Positions 1-10,140 of a stretch of DNA of 64,000 nucleotides are shown here, one piece after another. Under the pieces are notes generated by a model that saw nothing but the letters and a program-made list of their open reading frames with translations, did no database searches and had not been told where the DNA came from. How positions within the stretch are numbered: position 1 is the stretch's first letter; every line of letters starts with the position of its first letter. Origin of the DNA: Wyeomyia smithii (lineage: Eukaryota; Arthropoda; Insecta; Diptera; Culicidae). The position numbers were made by a program, and so were the translations under genes. The DNA is taken from the NCBI RefSeq assembly GCF_029784165.1, contig NC_073694.1, positions 44,313,639 to 44,377,638 on the forward strand, in the 5' to 3' direction.

Positions 1-777
1 AACATATTGTCGCAGTTTTTCACACTAAATGTAAATTAATATCAATTTCTAGTGTGTCAATTGGAGATTCACTCTCCAACTAAAAAAATCAAACATAAAA
101 CATAAAACGAGATATTTCCAAAAATGTTCCAAATTCCATACAAAACGCGAAATTTTTCATAACGAGATGAGTTTGTGTGCGTGGATAGACAAAAATGTAG
201 CATACCTTGTAGAACTGTCATCATACTTGGGGTTCCACTTAGTTGCTCCTTTTTTCTCTTGCAAGTCAAAACATCTTGGGACTGAGAGACCATCAGATCC
301 CAGCAAAAAACCTTGTTTATTTATAGCTTGTTGAGCTGCTATTGGACGGGTTTCTTTTGAACTACAGTTACTTAAGCTGTTAGGATGATCAAATAATTAA
401 CTGCCTGATTCACTCTGCACCTGAATAATTCTCATTATTCTGTTCCAAAAAAGTGACGTTTCGCTTCACAGCAGTATTCACACCAAGCGAAATTTATTGT
501 TACTTCCGGTTTCTGATATCTTTTCAGCTGTGTACCGTTCAAACGAAGAAATTTCATTGCCTAATTCAATGCCTGAATTTTACACAGGATTAAAATAGGA
601 AAACAAAAATTCTTTTCAACTGGATACCGCACTTAACTATATATTCCAAGCATCGATAATCGTATTAAGAGACTAAGTTATATTTGACAGCTCAAATTGT
701 ATGAACGCTAAATAATCAAGGTAAAGAATACAATCTTAATTTCAATTAAGCAAATTTATGGTTTATTAATATTAACA
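1..777 (-). repeat. probable LTR sequence of a copia-like element (left edge not seen)
   Basis: Read on the minus strand, a purine run (778-787) is followed directly by TGTTAATATTAA, the arrangement of a polypurine tract followed by the TG that opens a 3' LTR. The right edge is therefore placed at 777. The sequence to the left has no convincing ORF and fits an LTR, but I could not find the other LTR edge or a second LTR, so the extent is uncertain. Confidence 0.35.
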
Positions 778-787
778 CCCCCCCTTA
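778..787 (-). other. candidate polypurine tract of a copia-like element
   Basis: Minus-strand sequence is AA followed by seven G, directly abutting the TG of the putative LTR. In LTR retrotransposons this purine tract primes plus-strand DNA synthesis. Its position next to a gag-type zinc knuckle 400 bases upstream supports the reading. Confidence 0.4.
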
Positions 788-1372
788 ACCAGGAATTTGA
801 TATATTGCTAAGGAATGCTACGCCTCGATGAATATAGGAACTGGTACTGCCTTCGTTAGACAGCCCGCTTTTTTCTCATCCGAACTTACGTGTTGTAAAC
901 TGACCGTACGTTCTGCTCTCTCACCAAGTCTTGTCTCGAGTCGAGTCTATATGCTTGCTTCTCGGGGAGTAGCCAATCTCCTTCCCGCCAAACGTTTTAG
1001 GCATTTCAAATAGGGCTAAACTGAACCACCTATGGGAAGACGCACCAGAGTGTATTATCTACTCTTTGGATGCTGAGTAAATAAAAGACTAATAATAACA
1101 TGAGAATTTGGAGAACTCACGCTCATTGCTGCATACCACTGGTTAGGTTTTTCCTTTGCAACTTTATATTGGCATTCCGAAGCATCATGCCCCATTCGCC
1201 TACACTTAAAACATTGGAGGTTAGACTTATCCGCTTTCTTTTTACCCCGTTGATTTGGCGGCATCCATGCCTTAAGGCCCATACCCAAGTGAAAGCACGG
1301 CAAGCACAGCAGATTGCGGTGACATTTCCCGCAGTACAGACGACACAAGTTGTACAATACAGGTGTGACCAC
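788..1372 (-). pseudogene. remnant of Ty1/copia-like Gag (zinc knuckle)
   Basis: The minus-strand ORF 1055-1372 (105 aa) contains a CCHC zinc knuckle, CFKCRRMGHDASEC, in exact CX2CX4HX4C spacing, preceded by a lysine-rich stretch and followed by KEKPNQW. This is the arrangement of copia-type Gag nucleic-acid-binding ends. No protease, integrase or RT follows; about 300 bases later comes the purine tract, so the pol region is missing. The N-terminal part (YCGKCHRNLLCLPCFH) is a second cysteine-rich motif that resembles the C-terminal finger of piggyBac transposases more than Gag. A GTGAGT directly after the Gag-like segment could be a splice donor. Broken element; function lost. Confidence 0.5.
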
Positions 1373-1383
1373 TGACAGTACCT

Positions 1384-1535
1384 AACAGTCCCGGACCAGC
1401 AACGGGTGGTCACCTAGGGGTGGTGAGGGTCGAACCAGGGACAGTCGACTCCATGCGGAAGCCACAAGTACCCGGAAGCACCTCTGACGGAGTGAATAGA
1501 GCCGCTCCACGGTCGTTCCGTTTTCTAAGAAGGGT
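1384..1535 (+). repeat. 5' leader fragment of a non-LTR retrotransposon, copy 1a
   Basis: The segment with GTACCCGGAAGCACCTCTGA and GCCGCTC is repeated at 52498-52545 in the same order. The homology resumes at about 2320, so the copy appears split by about 780 bases of unrelated sequence. No ORF of its own. Confidence 0.45.
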
Positions 1536-2300
1536 GGTTATTAATATTGTTTTCCTATGTCTTGAGCTCAAATCTTCAATCCAATCCAATTGCTCATTGT
1601 TCTATTACATTATTTCCAAGGAACTGATAATCGTGTGCAACTGTAATGTATTCGAGCTTACTATTCATCTAGCTTCAAATTATAATAATCCCATAGTGAT
1701 GAGTGCATAGATTCTGAAACATTTTGTATCTTCTAATGAATCCTTCCAGATTTTGCTGCTCAAATTTTGAAGATATACAGTTTGGGAACAAACCACACAA
1801 ACAATGGGCAGGTCTCGGCAGCCAAATTGTGTTTTGGGCATATGAACGATACCTTACGAGCATTTTGGTGCATTGCACTTACGTAAATTCGCTTAAGAAC
1901 ATTGTTGAATTGACAAATGAAAATACATTGGTGATATCTATTTATATCAAAATGTACCTATTTTACCATTGGCTCAGTCGTTAACAACACAATACAACAT
2001 TCTTAAAACCACTAAAAAAGGCTCAACATTCTTTGTTTTTGGACCTCCATTTCAAAAAACCACTTCGGAATTCTTAAATTCAATGAAAAGGGGTGAAATT
2101 ACAATTTATTTAATAGCATACTTCTTGCAGCTGTTTAACAGTGAAAACTATGCGCACTTCCAAGTCCTACAGTAAAGATTTCCTTCGTAATACAACACAA
2201 TAATGGATGCCATTGTTAGCTTCAGATTACGAAGGATACTGAGAGGTGAAGAAATACCAAAATAACGAAAGTTGATTTTTGGCTTCATGACCTATGGGGA
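1536..2300. other. unassigned sequence, probable insertion in a LINE leader
   Basis: AT-rich, with only short ORFs that show no recognisable motif. It separates the two halves of a leader that is contiguous at 52355-52930. No terminal repeats were found. Confidence 0.3.
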
Positions 2301-2309
2301 ACCACTGTG

Positions 2310-2753
2310 CGCTCCAATCACCCAAAAGCACTAACCCGCCTATTGGGACTGATACCACTAAGGTTCCAGTTATGACAACTGGTAGCGTAACCGATATGTG
2401 CTGGATTTCCTAATGGTACCACGTCCTCGGGCTGGTACCTGCATCGAGCTCCCTTATTAAAGTCGTGTGACAACGGCGAGGAGGTATTCGGTGTAGGGGT
2501 CTCCATCCTATAAAACCTGGCAGGCCTTCAGTACGTTCCGAGTCCATTGCGTGGTGGGAATCAGGCAGGAGTAGGATCAGATGGTTGTTCCTGACTGCGC
2601 CGGTCGCTGGAGTCATAGTTGCTCATAAAGCGCTATGACTGCTTACCCTAGCCATGACCTCACTGCTTCGGAATAGACCACCATGGGACCACATAGGCGA
2701 CTACTCTACCATGACGAAGGATAGCGGCCGAAAGGGGGACCCAATTAACTAAG
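2310..2753 (+). repeat. 5' leader of a non-LTR retrotransposon, copy 1b
   Basis: Shares a series of blocks with 52545-52790: CACTAACCCGCC, GTCGTGTGA, AGGGGTCTCC, CCATAAAAC-like, and CAGTACGT followed by TCCGTTGC-like sequence. It runs straight into the start of a LINE-type ORF1 at 2754, which identifies the repeat as a 5' untranslated leader. Confidence 0.5.
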
Positions 2754-2990
2754 ATGAATCCTTCAAAAACGAAAGAGACAGGTGCTGAGGGGTTACCAAA
2801 TCCCTTTGCACGAGGTGGCATCGGGCGGTCTCCGCAGAAGAAGACGGAGACGGATGCGGCGAAGCCTGGAGGTGCAAAAACGGCGAATCCGCCCGTGTCC
2901 ACACCCGACATCAGCACCACTATTGAGCAATTCCACGAAAAACGGCAACCAATTCAATCGACCTTTTTTGATTTGGCTGAATCTTTGAAT
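2754..2990 (+). pseudogene. N-terminal fragment of LINE ORF1-like protein
   Basis: The ORF opens with MNPSKTKETGAEGLPNPFAR and continues with a basic, Pro/Ala-rich stretch. This resembles N-termini of ORF1 proteins repeated in Aedes non-LTR elements (from memory, not searched). Similarity appears to stop near residue 75, where the sequence becomes the inverted-repeat element beginning about 2966; the open frame runs on to 3116 only by chance. Truncated and without the zinc knuckles expected further on. Confidence 0.4.
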
Positions 2991-3235
2991 AGGTGTTTTT
3001 ATGGGCAAAAGATGCCATTTTGTGCTATTGGTTACATTTTTGGAGCACGACTCATTTTTATAAGCCATTTAAAAATGCTATGTTGGGAAGGTATTGTTGA
3101 TAACATAAATTTTTAGAGCCAAAACGGTTTGTTTATTCGTCTTCGGCAAAGTTGTAGATAATAATTTTGTCTCTTATAAAAAAGCACACTTAAAAATTTT
3201 ATTTTTGGAAAAGAGTTACAAGAAAAATTTAAATA
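2966..3235 (+). repeat. left arm of a large imperfect inverted repeat
   Basis: The segment from TTTGATTTGGCTGAA through GCCATTTTGTGCTATTGGTT, GGGAAGGTATTG, CCAAAACGGTTTGTTT and CAAAGTTGTAGATAATAATT recurs, reverse-complemented and in mirror order, in 4215-4846. Arms are imperfect (roughly 75-80% by eye), so this is an old fold-back element or two opposed copies of one repeat. Confidence 0.65.
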
Positions 3236-3239
3236 ATTA

Positions 3240-4020
3240 TTCAAGAAAGATCATTTTTTAAAAATCTGATTGTTTTACAAAAACCTCAAAAGTTTACCGA
3301 AACATTAAGAACTCTCCGATCGTGGAGAATCAAGAAAAAAATCAATGATTTTTTGAGAAAAAAATGTTTTGAATATATTTTTAAGGGCATATTTTTTGGA
3401 ATTCTATGAGTTTTATGAGAAATTGAAAATATTTTTACAGTCAAAAAGGTTTGTTTGATTAATACAATGTCTTTGGCAAAGAAAGTTATAGATAATGAAT
3501 ATAGGGTAGGTGAGCCAGTTATGGCAAGTGCACCAGCTATGGCTATATCGCAAAAGCCCAATGGTACCAGTTATGGCAATACTCCATTTAAACTCCATAG
3601 GTCATAACTGGCTGCTCAATTATCGTCCGGGGGGTTGATGAAGTCGTAGAAAATTAATATTTTGCAGAAAGATGCTCTACATTATAAAGAACCATCATGC
3701 AAGAACTTAACAAGCTAGGACATCATTTACCCCCCTGACGATAATAGGTAAAACCTGAGCTTTTGGCATCCCTATACCGAGTAACAGTGAATGACAATGA
3801 ACTCATGTCCTGGGCTCAAAATAATTTGTGCCCGCTGTCAGCAGTAAGATAAAGATGTATGAAAAGAAGCGGTGATATGCCATCTCGTTTTTACATATGT
3901 TGAGATATTAGCCCTTGAAGCATGACGCGATGCCAAAGGGGCGGTAAAACCTGTCGATAATAAAGCCGATACCCTATATATCCCGGGAAAAAATTAAAAG
4001 TATTTTTTTTTCAATACCTA
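3240..4020. other. spacer between inverted arms; short internal repeats
   Basis: No supported gene. At 3515-3610 the string CCAGTTATGGC and close variants occur three or four times on both strands. The remainder is AT-rich with poly-A and poly-T runs. Confidence 0.4.
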
Positions 4021-4023
4021 ATA

Positions 4024-4149
4024 CACTAAGGTCGCTTTTTTCGCGGGTTTCTTACGCCGCTTTTTTACGCGGATTCCGGAATTTACACGGTTTTTTTAAC
4101 GCGTTTTTTTGTACGCGGCACATATCCCGCGTAAAAAGCGACTTAAGTG
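4024..4149. mobile_element. 126-base MITE, Tc1/mariner type (TA target site)
   Basis: Terminal inverted repeats: the left end is CACTAAGGTCGCTTTTTT and the right end, read inverted, is CACTTAAGTCGCTTTTTA, both followed by CGCGGG. The element is flanked by TA on each side (4022-4023 and 4150-4151). The interior is GCG/poly-T rich and non-coding. TA duplication and CACT ends are typical of mariner-derived MITEs. Confidence 0.7.
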
Positions 4150-4214
4150 TAACTTTTTTCCTGATTTCCTCATGATCTGACAGTCTTCATTGTTTAGGTT
4201 ATCTTTCCCAGTTT

Positions 4215-4846
4215 TTTATAAAAAAAAAACAAATTTTTTAAATATGAGCTTTTATAGAGCATAGATTGTTGACATTTCTTCGACTTTTTTTCGAAAAAAA
4301 AAATTGTAGAGTGTATGTTTTTCGGAAAGACAAAATTATTATCTACAACTTTGCCAAAGACGTCATACCGATCAAACAAACCGTTTTGGCTCTGAAAATA
4401 ATTGTAATCATCAATACCTTCCCAAAATAGCATTTTAGAAGCCATCAGCGATGCCAGATTGGAAGACATGTCTTCAAATCGAAGACATTTACCCCGCGGG
4501 AAAGAAATCCTTGTTTGTGAAGACAAATGGAAGACATTGTAAAATATGTGAAGACATTACAAAACATGTGATTATGACCCGCGTTTTTGCAGAGGTAACC
4601 TTTTTTTTTGCTCGTCAGTTTTTGATTTGCCGGTAATTTTTTCAGCCTTCGGTCGATTTTAATGAGCCATTTCGGGTTGGAAAACATGGAAGACATTTTT
4701 TCTCCGAATTAGAAGACATTTGAAAAAATGACCTGGCAAACCTGGAAGCCATTCCAAAATGTTAAACCAATAGCACAAAATGGCATTTTTGCCCATAGAT
4801 ACGTCTGAACGAAGTTTCAGCCAAATCAAAAATGACAACTAAAAAA
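4215..4846 (-). repeat. right arm of the inverted repeat, split by a MITE
   Basis: Reverse complement of 2966-3235 in mirror order. The arm is interrupted at 4446-4744 by a MITE with an exact 8-base target duplication. Removing that insertion restores continuity with the left arm. Confidence 0.65.
4446..4744. mobile_element. 299-base hAT-type MITE with 8-base TSD
   Basis: Flanked by the exact direct repeat GAAGCCAT (4438-4445 and 4745-4752). Ends are CAGCGATGCCAG on the left and, inverted, CAGGTTTGCCAG on the right. Eight-base duplications and CAG-starting ends are diagnostic of hAT elements. The interior carries several GAAGACAT motifs and no coding capacity. Confidence 0.8.
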
Positions 4847-4849
4847 ATA

Positions 4850-5120
4850 TTAGAACTGGAAAATTTTTTTGTGGAACTGCCTTATCATGACAAGAATTTT
4901 GTATGTCAATTCTGTTGGTAGTTAAACAGTAGTCCTTCCCATAACTCTATTATTAACTCACGGAGAATTTATACTCGAAGATATTTTTTACCTGCATTGA
5001 ATGGCAGAATAAGAGTCTGTTAAAACATGTTCTTGTCAACGCTAAATATGACTGACAAAAAGACACGAATCTTGATGCGGTACAGCATATTACTGCAGGC
5101 AGCTGTATACCTTAAATTTT
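4850..5120. other. unassigned
   Basis: No ORF or terminal repeat. It may contain decayed upstream sequence of the pseudogene that follows. Confidence 0.3.
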
Positions 5121-5123
5121 CCG

Positions 5124-5884
5124 ATGTTCAGCACGGAAAAGAATGTTAATGTAGCGGACTGTTACATCTGGGATGACACTAAGGCCAGAAGAGGTTCACA
5201 GAAAGTGGGATCATGCATCTTGCAAGTTTTGGCGAAGATGAATCCGGCAATCGAGCTTGTGACATACTATTCAGATCGTTGTGCGGATCAAAATTTAAAC
5301 TTTGTTGTTTGCATGACTTTTTTAAAGTTTATCGAAGATGCTCATAAATGTGGACGAATTATTACCATTCGCCATAAGCTAATGTTTTCAGGGCACTCCC
5401 ATATGGAGGTGGACTCTGTCCATGCTTCGATTGAACGAGCAAAAAATAGAACGACCGGAAATATTGAGGTTCCAAGGGACTGGGCCGTGTTCATTGCCTC
5501 TATAGAACGAAAAGTTCCGTTCAAAGTTTAGGAAATGCAACAAAGAAACTTTCTAGCTTCAAAAGCACTCGGAACTTACTTCAAGTGACCTACAACAAAC
5601 TGTTCAGGTCAGAAAATAATATTCAGAAGCGTAAGTCTGTTCAAATATCGATCTTCCGATCCAGGTACAGTTCACTATAAATATGATCTGAGCGAAGAGC
5701 TTTTATCCTTCGCCGTTTTGAAACCAATTACAAGTGATCCGATCCCGCTTTCCCTGGAAAAGCTGAAAAATTTAAAGAAGCTTATAAATTTTGTATCGAA
5801 CAAACAGTACTATGTTACATTTCTACGAAATTTCGTTCCAAAAAAAAAGGAGGGGGTTGTATCCAAAACACGACCGCATAACTG
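5124..5884 (+). pseudogene. DUF7869-like transposon-associated protein, C-terminal part
   Basis: The frame starting at 5124 reads WDDTKARRGSQKVGSC, then TYYSDRCADQNLNF, then RHKLMFSGHSHMEVDSVHAS and ERAK. These are the order and spacing of conserved blocks in the DUF7869 family, RNase-H-fold-like proteins often found in eukaryotic transposons (family assignment from memory). An in-frame TAG ends the first part at 5531, but the same frame continues after it with MQQRNFLASK, then after a TGA near 5586 with FKYRSSDPGTVHYKYDLSEE and LEKLKNLKKLINFVSNKQYY, which match the family's C-terminal region. Two nonsense codons with the frame otherwise intact point to a fairly recent loss. The N-terminal half is absent. 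Confidence 0.55.
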
Positions 5885-6395
5885 ACGTAGAACTACGCAC
5901 ACTATTAACAAATGCATTGTTGTAGGTGTTTAATTATTGAGTCATAAAGTCTACTAATGCTTGCTTTGTGCTGCCTCAACAGTGGGGTAATAAAAACAGT
6001 GAAAACGCGAGCTGTAAAAGCTGTTTCACAATCTGTAAATTAGACGGCTGCTACAGATTTAAATTGCTACTATCCAGCACAGATTTCTCGCTTGAGTTTT
6101 CAAAAATTATTAACTTTCAACGACTTGTTTATTTGCCTTGAAAAAGGTATTTTGCTGTTCAAAATTGGATTAGCTGATGGCAATCTTTATGCTGCCCCAA
6201 CAGAGGGGGAATAATGGCAGTCTGGCGAGACACGCTAAGAAGAACCGCGCTGCTCCTAAGACATGGTGACCAATCCGCTGCATTCCGCTGTTACTGCTGA
6301 GTGCCGATATCTGCTGCTACTGCTGTCAACGATGTGGACGGTCCATCCAGCTCACCTTCCGACTAATAAATGTAGCTAGTTTTCCCAGAAACACT

Positions 6396-6403
6396 CTTTT
6401 ATA
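6396..6403 (-). promoter_or_regulatory. candidate TATA box of repeat unit
   Basis: Minus strand GGCTATAAAAGAG, upstream (on minus) of the repeated block ending near 6120. Confidence 0.3.
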
Positions 6404-7158
6404 GCCGAAGGGTGCTACGAAATAGGCCACGCCCTTCTGTTCAGTTGTCACATTCTCTAATGTTCTTTAGACGAATTATTCCACAATTCGCATTTGATTT
6501 TGTATCAAGCTAGTAAACACACGCAACGATATTACCCCTATCGTCATACGGCTTGCAATATCAAGCAAGCGATTTCGTTTGTCGCTGTTGCGTGTTGCAT
6601 CATGTTGCAACTGAGCATACAGAATTTGACCGCTAGGATCCCGCGAAGAATGTTTGCTTGTGTTGATGCTAGGAAATTTTCACCCTTCAATTACTTGTTT
6701 ATTTGCCTTGAAAAAAGGCATTTTGCTGTTCAAAATCGGTTGCTGATCGCAACCTTTGTGCTGCCCCAACAGTGGGGGATTTAAGATACACGGACAACAT
6801 GCACTGTGGAAGCTATTTCACCTTCTGTAAATTAGACGGCCGCGACAGATGTAACTTCTAGAATCCGCACAGAATGCTTGCTTACGTTGTCAAAAATTAT
6901 TAACTTTCAATGACTTGTTTATTTGCCTTGAAAAAAGGCATTTTGCTGTCCAAAATTGGAGTTGGTGATGACGATCTTCATGCTGCCCTAACACGGGGGA
7001 ATAATGGCAGTCTGGCGACACACGCTGAGAAGAACCGCGCTGCTCCTGAGACGTGGTGACCAACCACAGGGCTAGTGCTGCTGCTAAGGAAGGACGACTG
7101 CTGTTGACAACTTGTCGCTGTCCAGAACTATTATGAGCGGCTTCGGCTGAAACAAGCT

Positions 7159-7166
7159 CTTATATA
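7159..7166 (-). promoter_or_regulatory. candidate TATA box of second repeat unit
   Basis: Minus strand CCTATATAAGAGC, in the same relation to the block ending near 6911 as the TATA at 6396. CCAAT-like and AT-rich sequence lies upstream around 7235-7245. Confidence 0.3.
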
Positions 7167-7523
7167 GGCCAAATAGCATGTTTTCAATTGCAAGGTATAT
7201 AATTCTGTCGACCGTGCTTGGGAAGCAATCATATAGCGACCAATCAGAGGACGTAGTTTTCGTTTAAACAAGGCTTGACAATTATCAATAGTACAATAGT
7301 TTGCATAATCAATCAACAATTTTCTACATTCGGGTGGATGCGTGTATAATTTTCCAAACAATTGCTGCAAAAATGAAGGAAATCGGTTGAAAACAAACCG
7401 ATTTATAAGCGTTTAAAACGGGACATATTTCGTCCCATTTTCGTTAATAGTTTTCCTATTTACATCCCTATGTGGTAAGCTAAAGAAAAACGTATTTCTA
7501 CGTCAAAAGAGGGAGACGAGCTA

Positions 7524-8308
7524 CACTCAAAATATTTTTCACGTTATTGTTACGTGAAATTTCCTGTACTTATTCATTTTCTGTCAGTTTTCATGATTTA
7601 TGTGACAAACATAACATCTACGTGAAAATCACATGCATACTATGTTTTATCACGTAGTATCTACGTGAACTTGGCAACGTCAAACAGAATGAACTCTCCG
7701 TGCGAAAATATACAAGAATCAAAATGGCGAAGCTGTTGTGTAATTCGATCTCTGAACATAAAATTGATTTCATCGATGGCTTGCCAATGAGTGGATTTAG
7801 AAAAACCATAATTCGACATGGAATCTTTAGCTTACAGATTTTGTACAGATTTAGTTCAAAGATCCAGGAGTTACCTGAACATAAACAGTAGCAGCTAACA
7901 GTAATTATCGACGGTGAATCTCTTAATATTTGTCAGTTTTTATATCGTTCAATCCATTTTCGAACTGGAAATTTGCATACCCGTGCGATTTATCTAGCAA
8001 CATATTTCAAAAAATTCTGAAATCTAATTTCTCTTTTAAGAATTTGGGAAACCACAATCGAAATTAATACGTTTTATAAAACGTAGTAGCTATCCGTTAA
8101 TCAAATGCTTTTCACTTTGCCGGTAGTTAAATTCTACGTGAAAATCACATGAAACGCATATGTCTACTGAATAATATTCACAGGATAAATCATCTCACCA
8201 GATCATGATGAACTCAAATGACAATCACGTAAAATCTACGTGAAAATGACAGTGGAAAATATTCACATAACTTTTCCGGTAATCATAACGTGAAAAATAT
8301 TTTGAGTG
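7524..8308. mobile_element. 785-base Tc1/mariner-type non-autonomous element
   Basis: The left end CACTCAAAATATTTTTCACG is repeated inverted at the right end (CACTCAAAATATTTTTCACG on the minus strand from 8308), with TA on both sides (7522-7523, 8309-8310). Sub-terminal TACGTGAAAATCACATG motifs occur in both halves. The interior holds a short ORF (7700-7891, 63 aa) with no recognised domain and no DDE motif, so mobility would depend on a transposase from elsewhere. Confidence 0.75.
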
Positions 8309-8377
8309 TAATATTGCTGAAGAAACTGATTTGGACGCAGACATCGACCCAGAAAGTAATACGGAAGTTACTATGTG

Positions 8378-8502
8378 TGAATAGGTGCGAGTGAGTGAGT
8401 GTGAGTATCTGTGAGTGTGTCTATGTTCGTATGGCTGTGTGTGAGTTTGTGCGTGTAAGTGTCTGTGTGTGTATAAGGGGCTGTGTGTGGGGCTGTGTGT
8501 CA
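8378..8502. repeat. GT/GTGA low-complexity tract
   Basis: Repeated GTGAGTGAGTGTGAG and CTGTGTGTGTG words. The short ORF on the minus strand is an artefact of this composition. Confidence 0.8.
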
Positions 8503-8604
8503 ACAGGAAATTGTTTCCTTAAATCGTAATTATTTAAATCAATCAATTTGATTATTTTGTCCTTGAAATATTTATCAATAAATATGAAAATGTCAACTGC
8601 AACA

Positions 8605-8835
8605 ATGCGTTTTATACTGACGGATCATTTCTCAACAGGTTTACTGGCTTCGGTCTCCTTTAAGCTTGATACGTCGCAGAACTGTCTGCATATCAATTTA
8701 TCCTAGAGATTATCGAAAAAATGCCCACTGTTGCTCGTGGATGAACAGTAATCATAGCATTTGTGGATTGAGGTATAATGATATTGAGCACGTAGTTTGG
8801 GTGTATGCTGCAATCCCTACATTTAAATCCATACA
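8605..8835 (+). pseudogene. decayed I-clade LINE: RNase H and C-terminal finger
   Basis: Fragments read FYTDGSF then TGFG, AELSAYQFILEIIEKMP, and finally ICGLRYNDIEHVVW. These align with FFTDGSN, TGFGVF, AELAAIQYSLGIIETLP and VCGDGYHDIEHVVW of the intact element at 29443-33126. Frameshifts and an internal deletion between RNase H and the C-terminal motif make it non-functional. Confidence 0.6.
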
Positions 8836-8889
8836 TTCAGGGCCCGAGGAATACAACCCTGTGTTCCACTTTGCACAGCAAAACACTTC

Positions 8890-9506
8890 ATACATAACCC
8901 TGATGTAAAGCTATCTGAAAAGCATCATGATATTCATCTAACAATGGCAATATTTCGGCCGTTACTGGAATATGCATCTGTGGTTTGGGCACCCTATAAT
9001 CAGGATGTGAAGAACCGCGTTGAGGCTGTTCAATGCAGATTCGCCGCTTCGCTTTGCGCCACCTCAGGTGGGCAAATCCACGCCACCTACCCTGTTATGA
9101 AAGCCGTTGCTTGCTGTTTAGATCAAAACTATTGGAGGATAGACGCAACTTGGCTGGAGCGTGCTTCATAGCTGACCTCCTTCAGGGTAATGTTGACTGC
9201 TCTTCGCTACTTAGCTCCTTGAACATCAACATACGTCGCCGCAACCTCCGATCGCACCCGTTCCTGAGAATCCGTCGTGCAAGGACTGATTATGGCCGTC
9301 ATGAACCAATGAGTAATATGTCTCGAGTGTTTAATAGCTGTTACCATGTTTATAACTTTAATGTATCTCGTGAAGCGAACAAACGTAGTTTTAAGCGCAT
9401 TTTGTGTTAATTTTAAGCTGTTATTATTAGTGAGGTCATTGGGGTAAACATATTATCTGTTGACTAAAATTAAATAAACAAATAAATAAAGAAATATAGT
9501 TTAGCC
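8890..9506 (+). pseudogene. 3' end of a jockey-like LINE reverse transcriptase
   Basis: Reads MAIFRPLLEYASVVWAPYNQ, VEAVQCRF, then after a frameshift RRFALRHLRWANPRHLP and NIRRRNLRSHPFLRIRRARTDYG, the usual thumb and C-terminal motifs of jockey/CR1-type RT. It is followed by an A-rich tail (AAATAAACAAATAAATAAAG) consistent with the 3' end of a 5'-truncated insertion. At least one frameshift. Confidence 0.6.
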
Positions 9507-10140
9507 TCGAAGTCGGCAGCCTGTACGAAAAATTTGAATTTAGCTTATAAGATAGCATAGGGATAAGATTTACCATGTTCCATTAACCATTTAACGTTTT
9601 GTACCGTGTCATAAAAGTTATGTAAAAAACCTCTTCTTCAATATTTGGTATTTTCGTGCAACATAAGAACTAACATCACTCATACGACGCTCCGCGGGAC
9701 AAAACACAACACTTATCGTTCTTACTACATTAAACATTTTAAAAATGTTAACCTTAAAATCCAACCGGTTTCGGGCGTAATACCGCCCATCTTCCGGAAG
9801 AGAGTCCGACTCATGTTTTCCATAAGTTTATTGACGTGAAAATCCTGCAGGTGTTTGTCGTCGAAGACCATAAGCGCTGAGCTGAGCCTCCAAGTCTAAT
9901 AATGCTCCCAAAATCAGCAGCTATTTATGCAGACCAGATGAATCTGCTTATAACAATAAGAAGTTTGATCACTAGGTAGTTATACCACTTTTTCACAATT
10001 TGTTTTACCTGCAGTCACCAGTTAACTGAAAACTAAAACTCTAAATCGTAACGCTGTACAATTTTGGAAGCAACGGGCTTATTTACAAATTGTTTTGTAA
10101 ACAGGTGGTAGTAAAGAACGTAACGAGGGGCGAGACAGCT
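9507..10140. other. unassigned
   Basis: No supported ORF, terminal repeats or RNA gene seen. Confidence 0.4.

Larger units (their letters stand above)
5950..7170 (-). repeat. tandemly dispersed repeat unit with minus-strand TATA motifs
   Basis: The block ACTTGTTTATTTGCCTTGAA plus AAAGGCATTTTGCTGTTCAAAAT occurs at about 6121, 6690 and 6910. Each copy is followed by a GCTGCCCCAACAG-like motif, and two copies by AATGGCAGTCTGGCGA and AAGAACCGCGCTGCTCCT. A further partial unit starts near 5955. On the minus strand, TATAAAAG (6396-6403) and TATATAAG (7159-7166) lie at matching places relative to the units. This suggests duplicated promoter-plus-transcript modules. No ORF is conserved between units. 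Function unknown. Confidence 0.55.

Noticed and set aside
7131..7370. 79-residue minus ORF as a histone-cluster gene near TATA/CCAAT-like motifs
   Set aside because: The peptide has no histone features and the motif set recurs only with the non-coding repeat.
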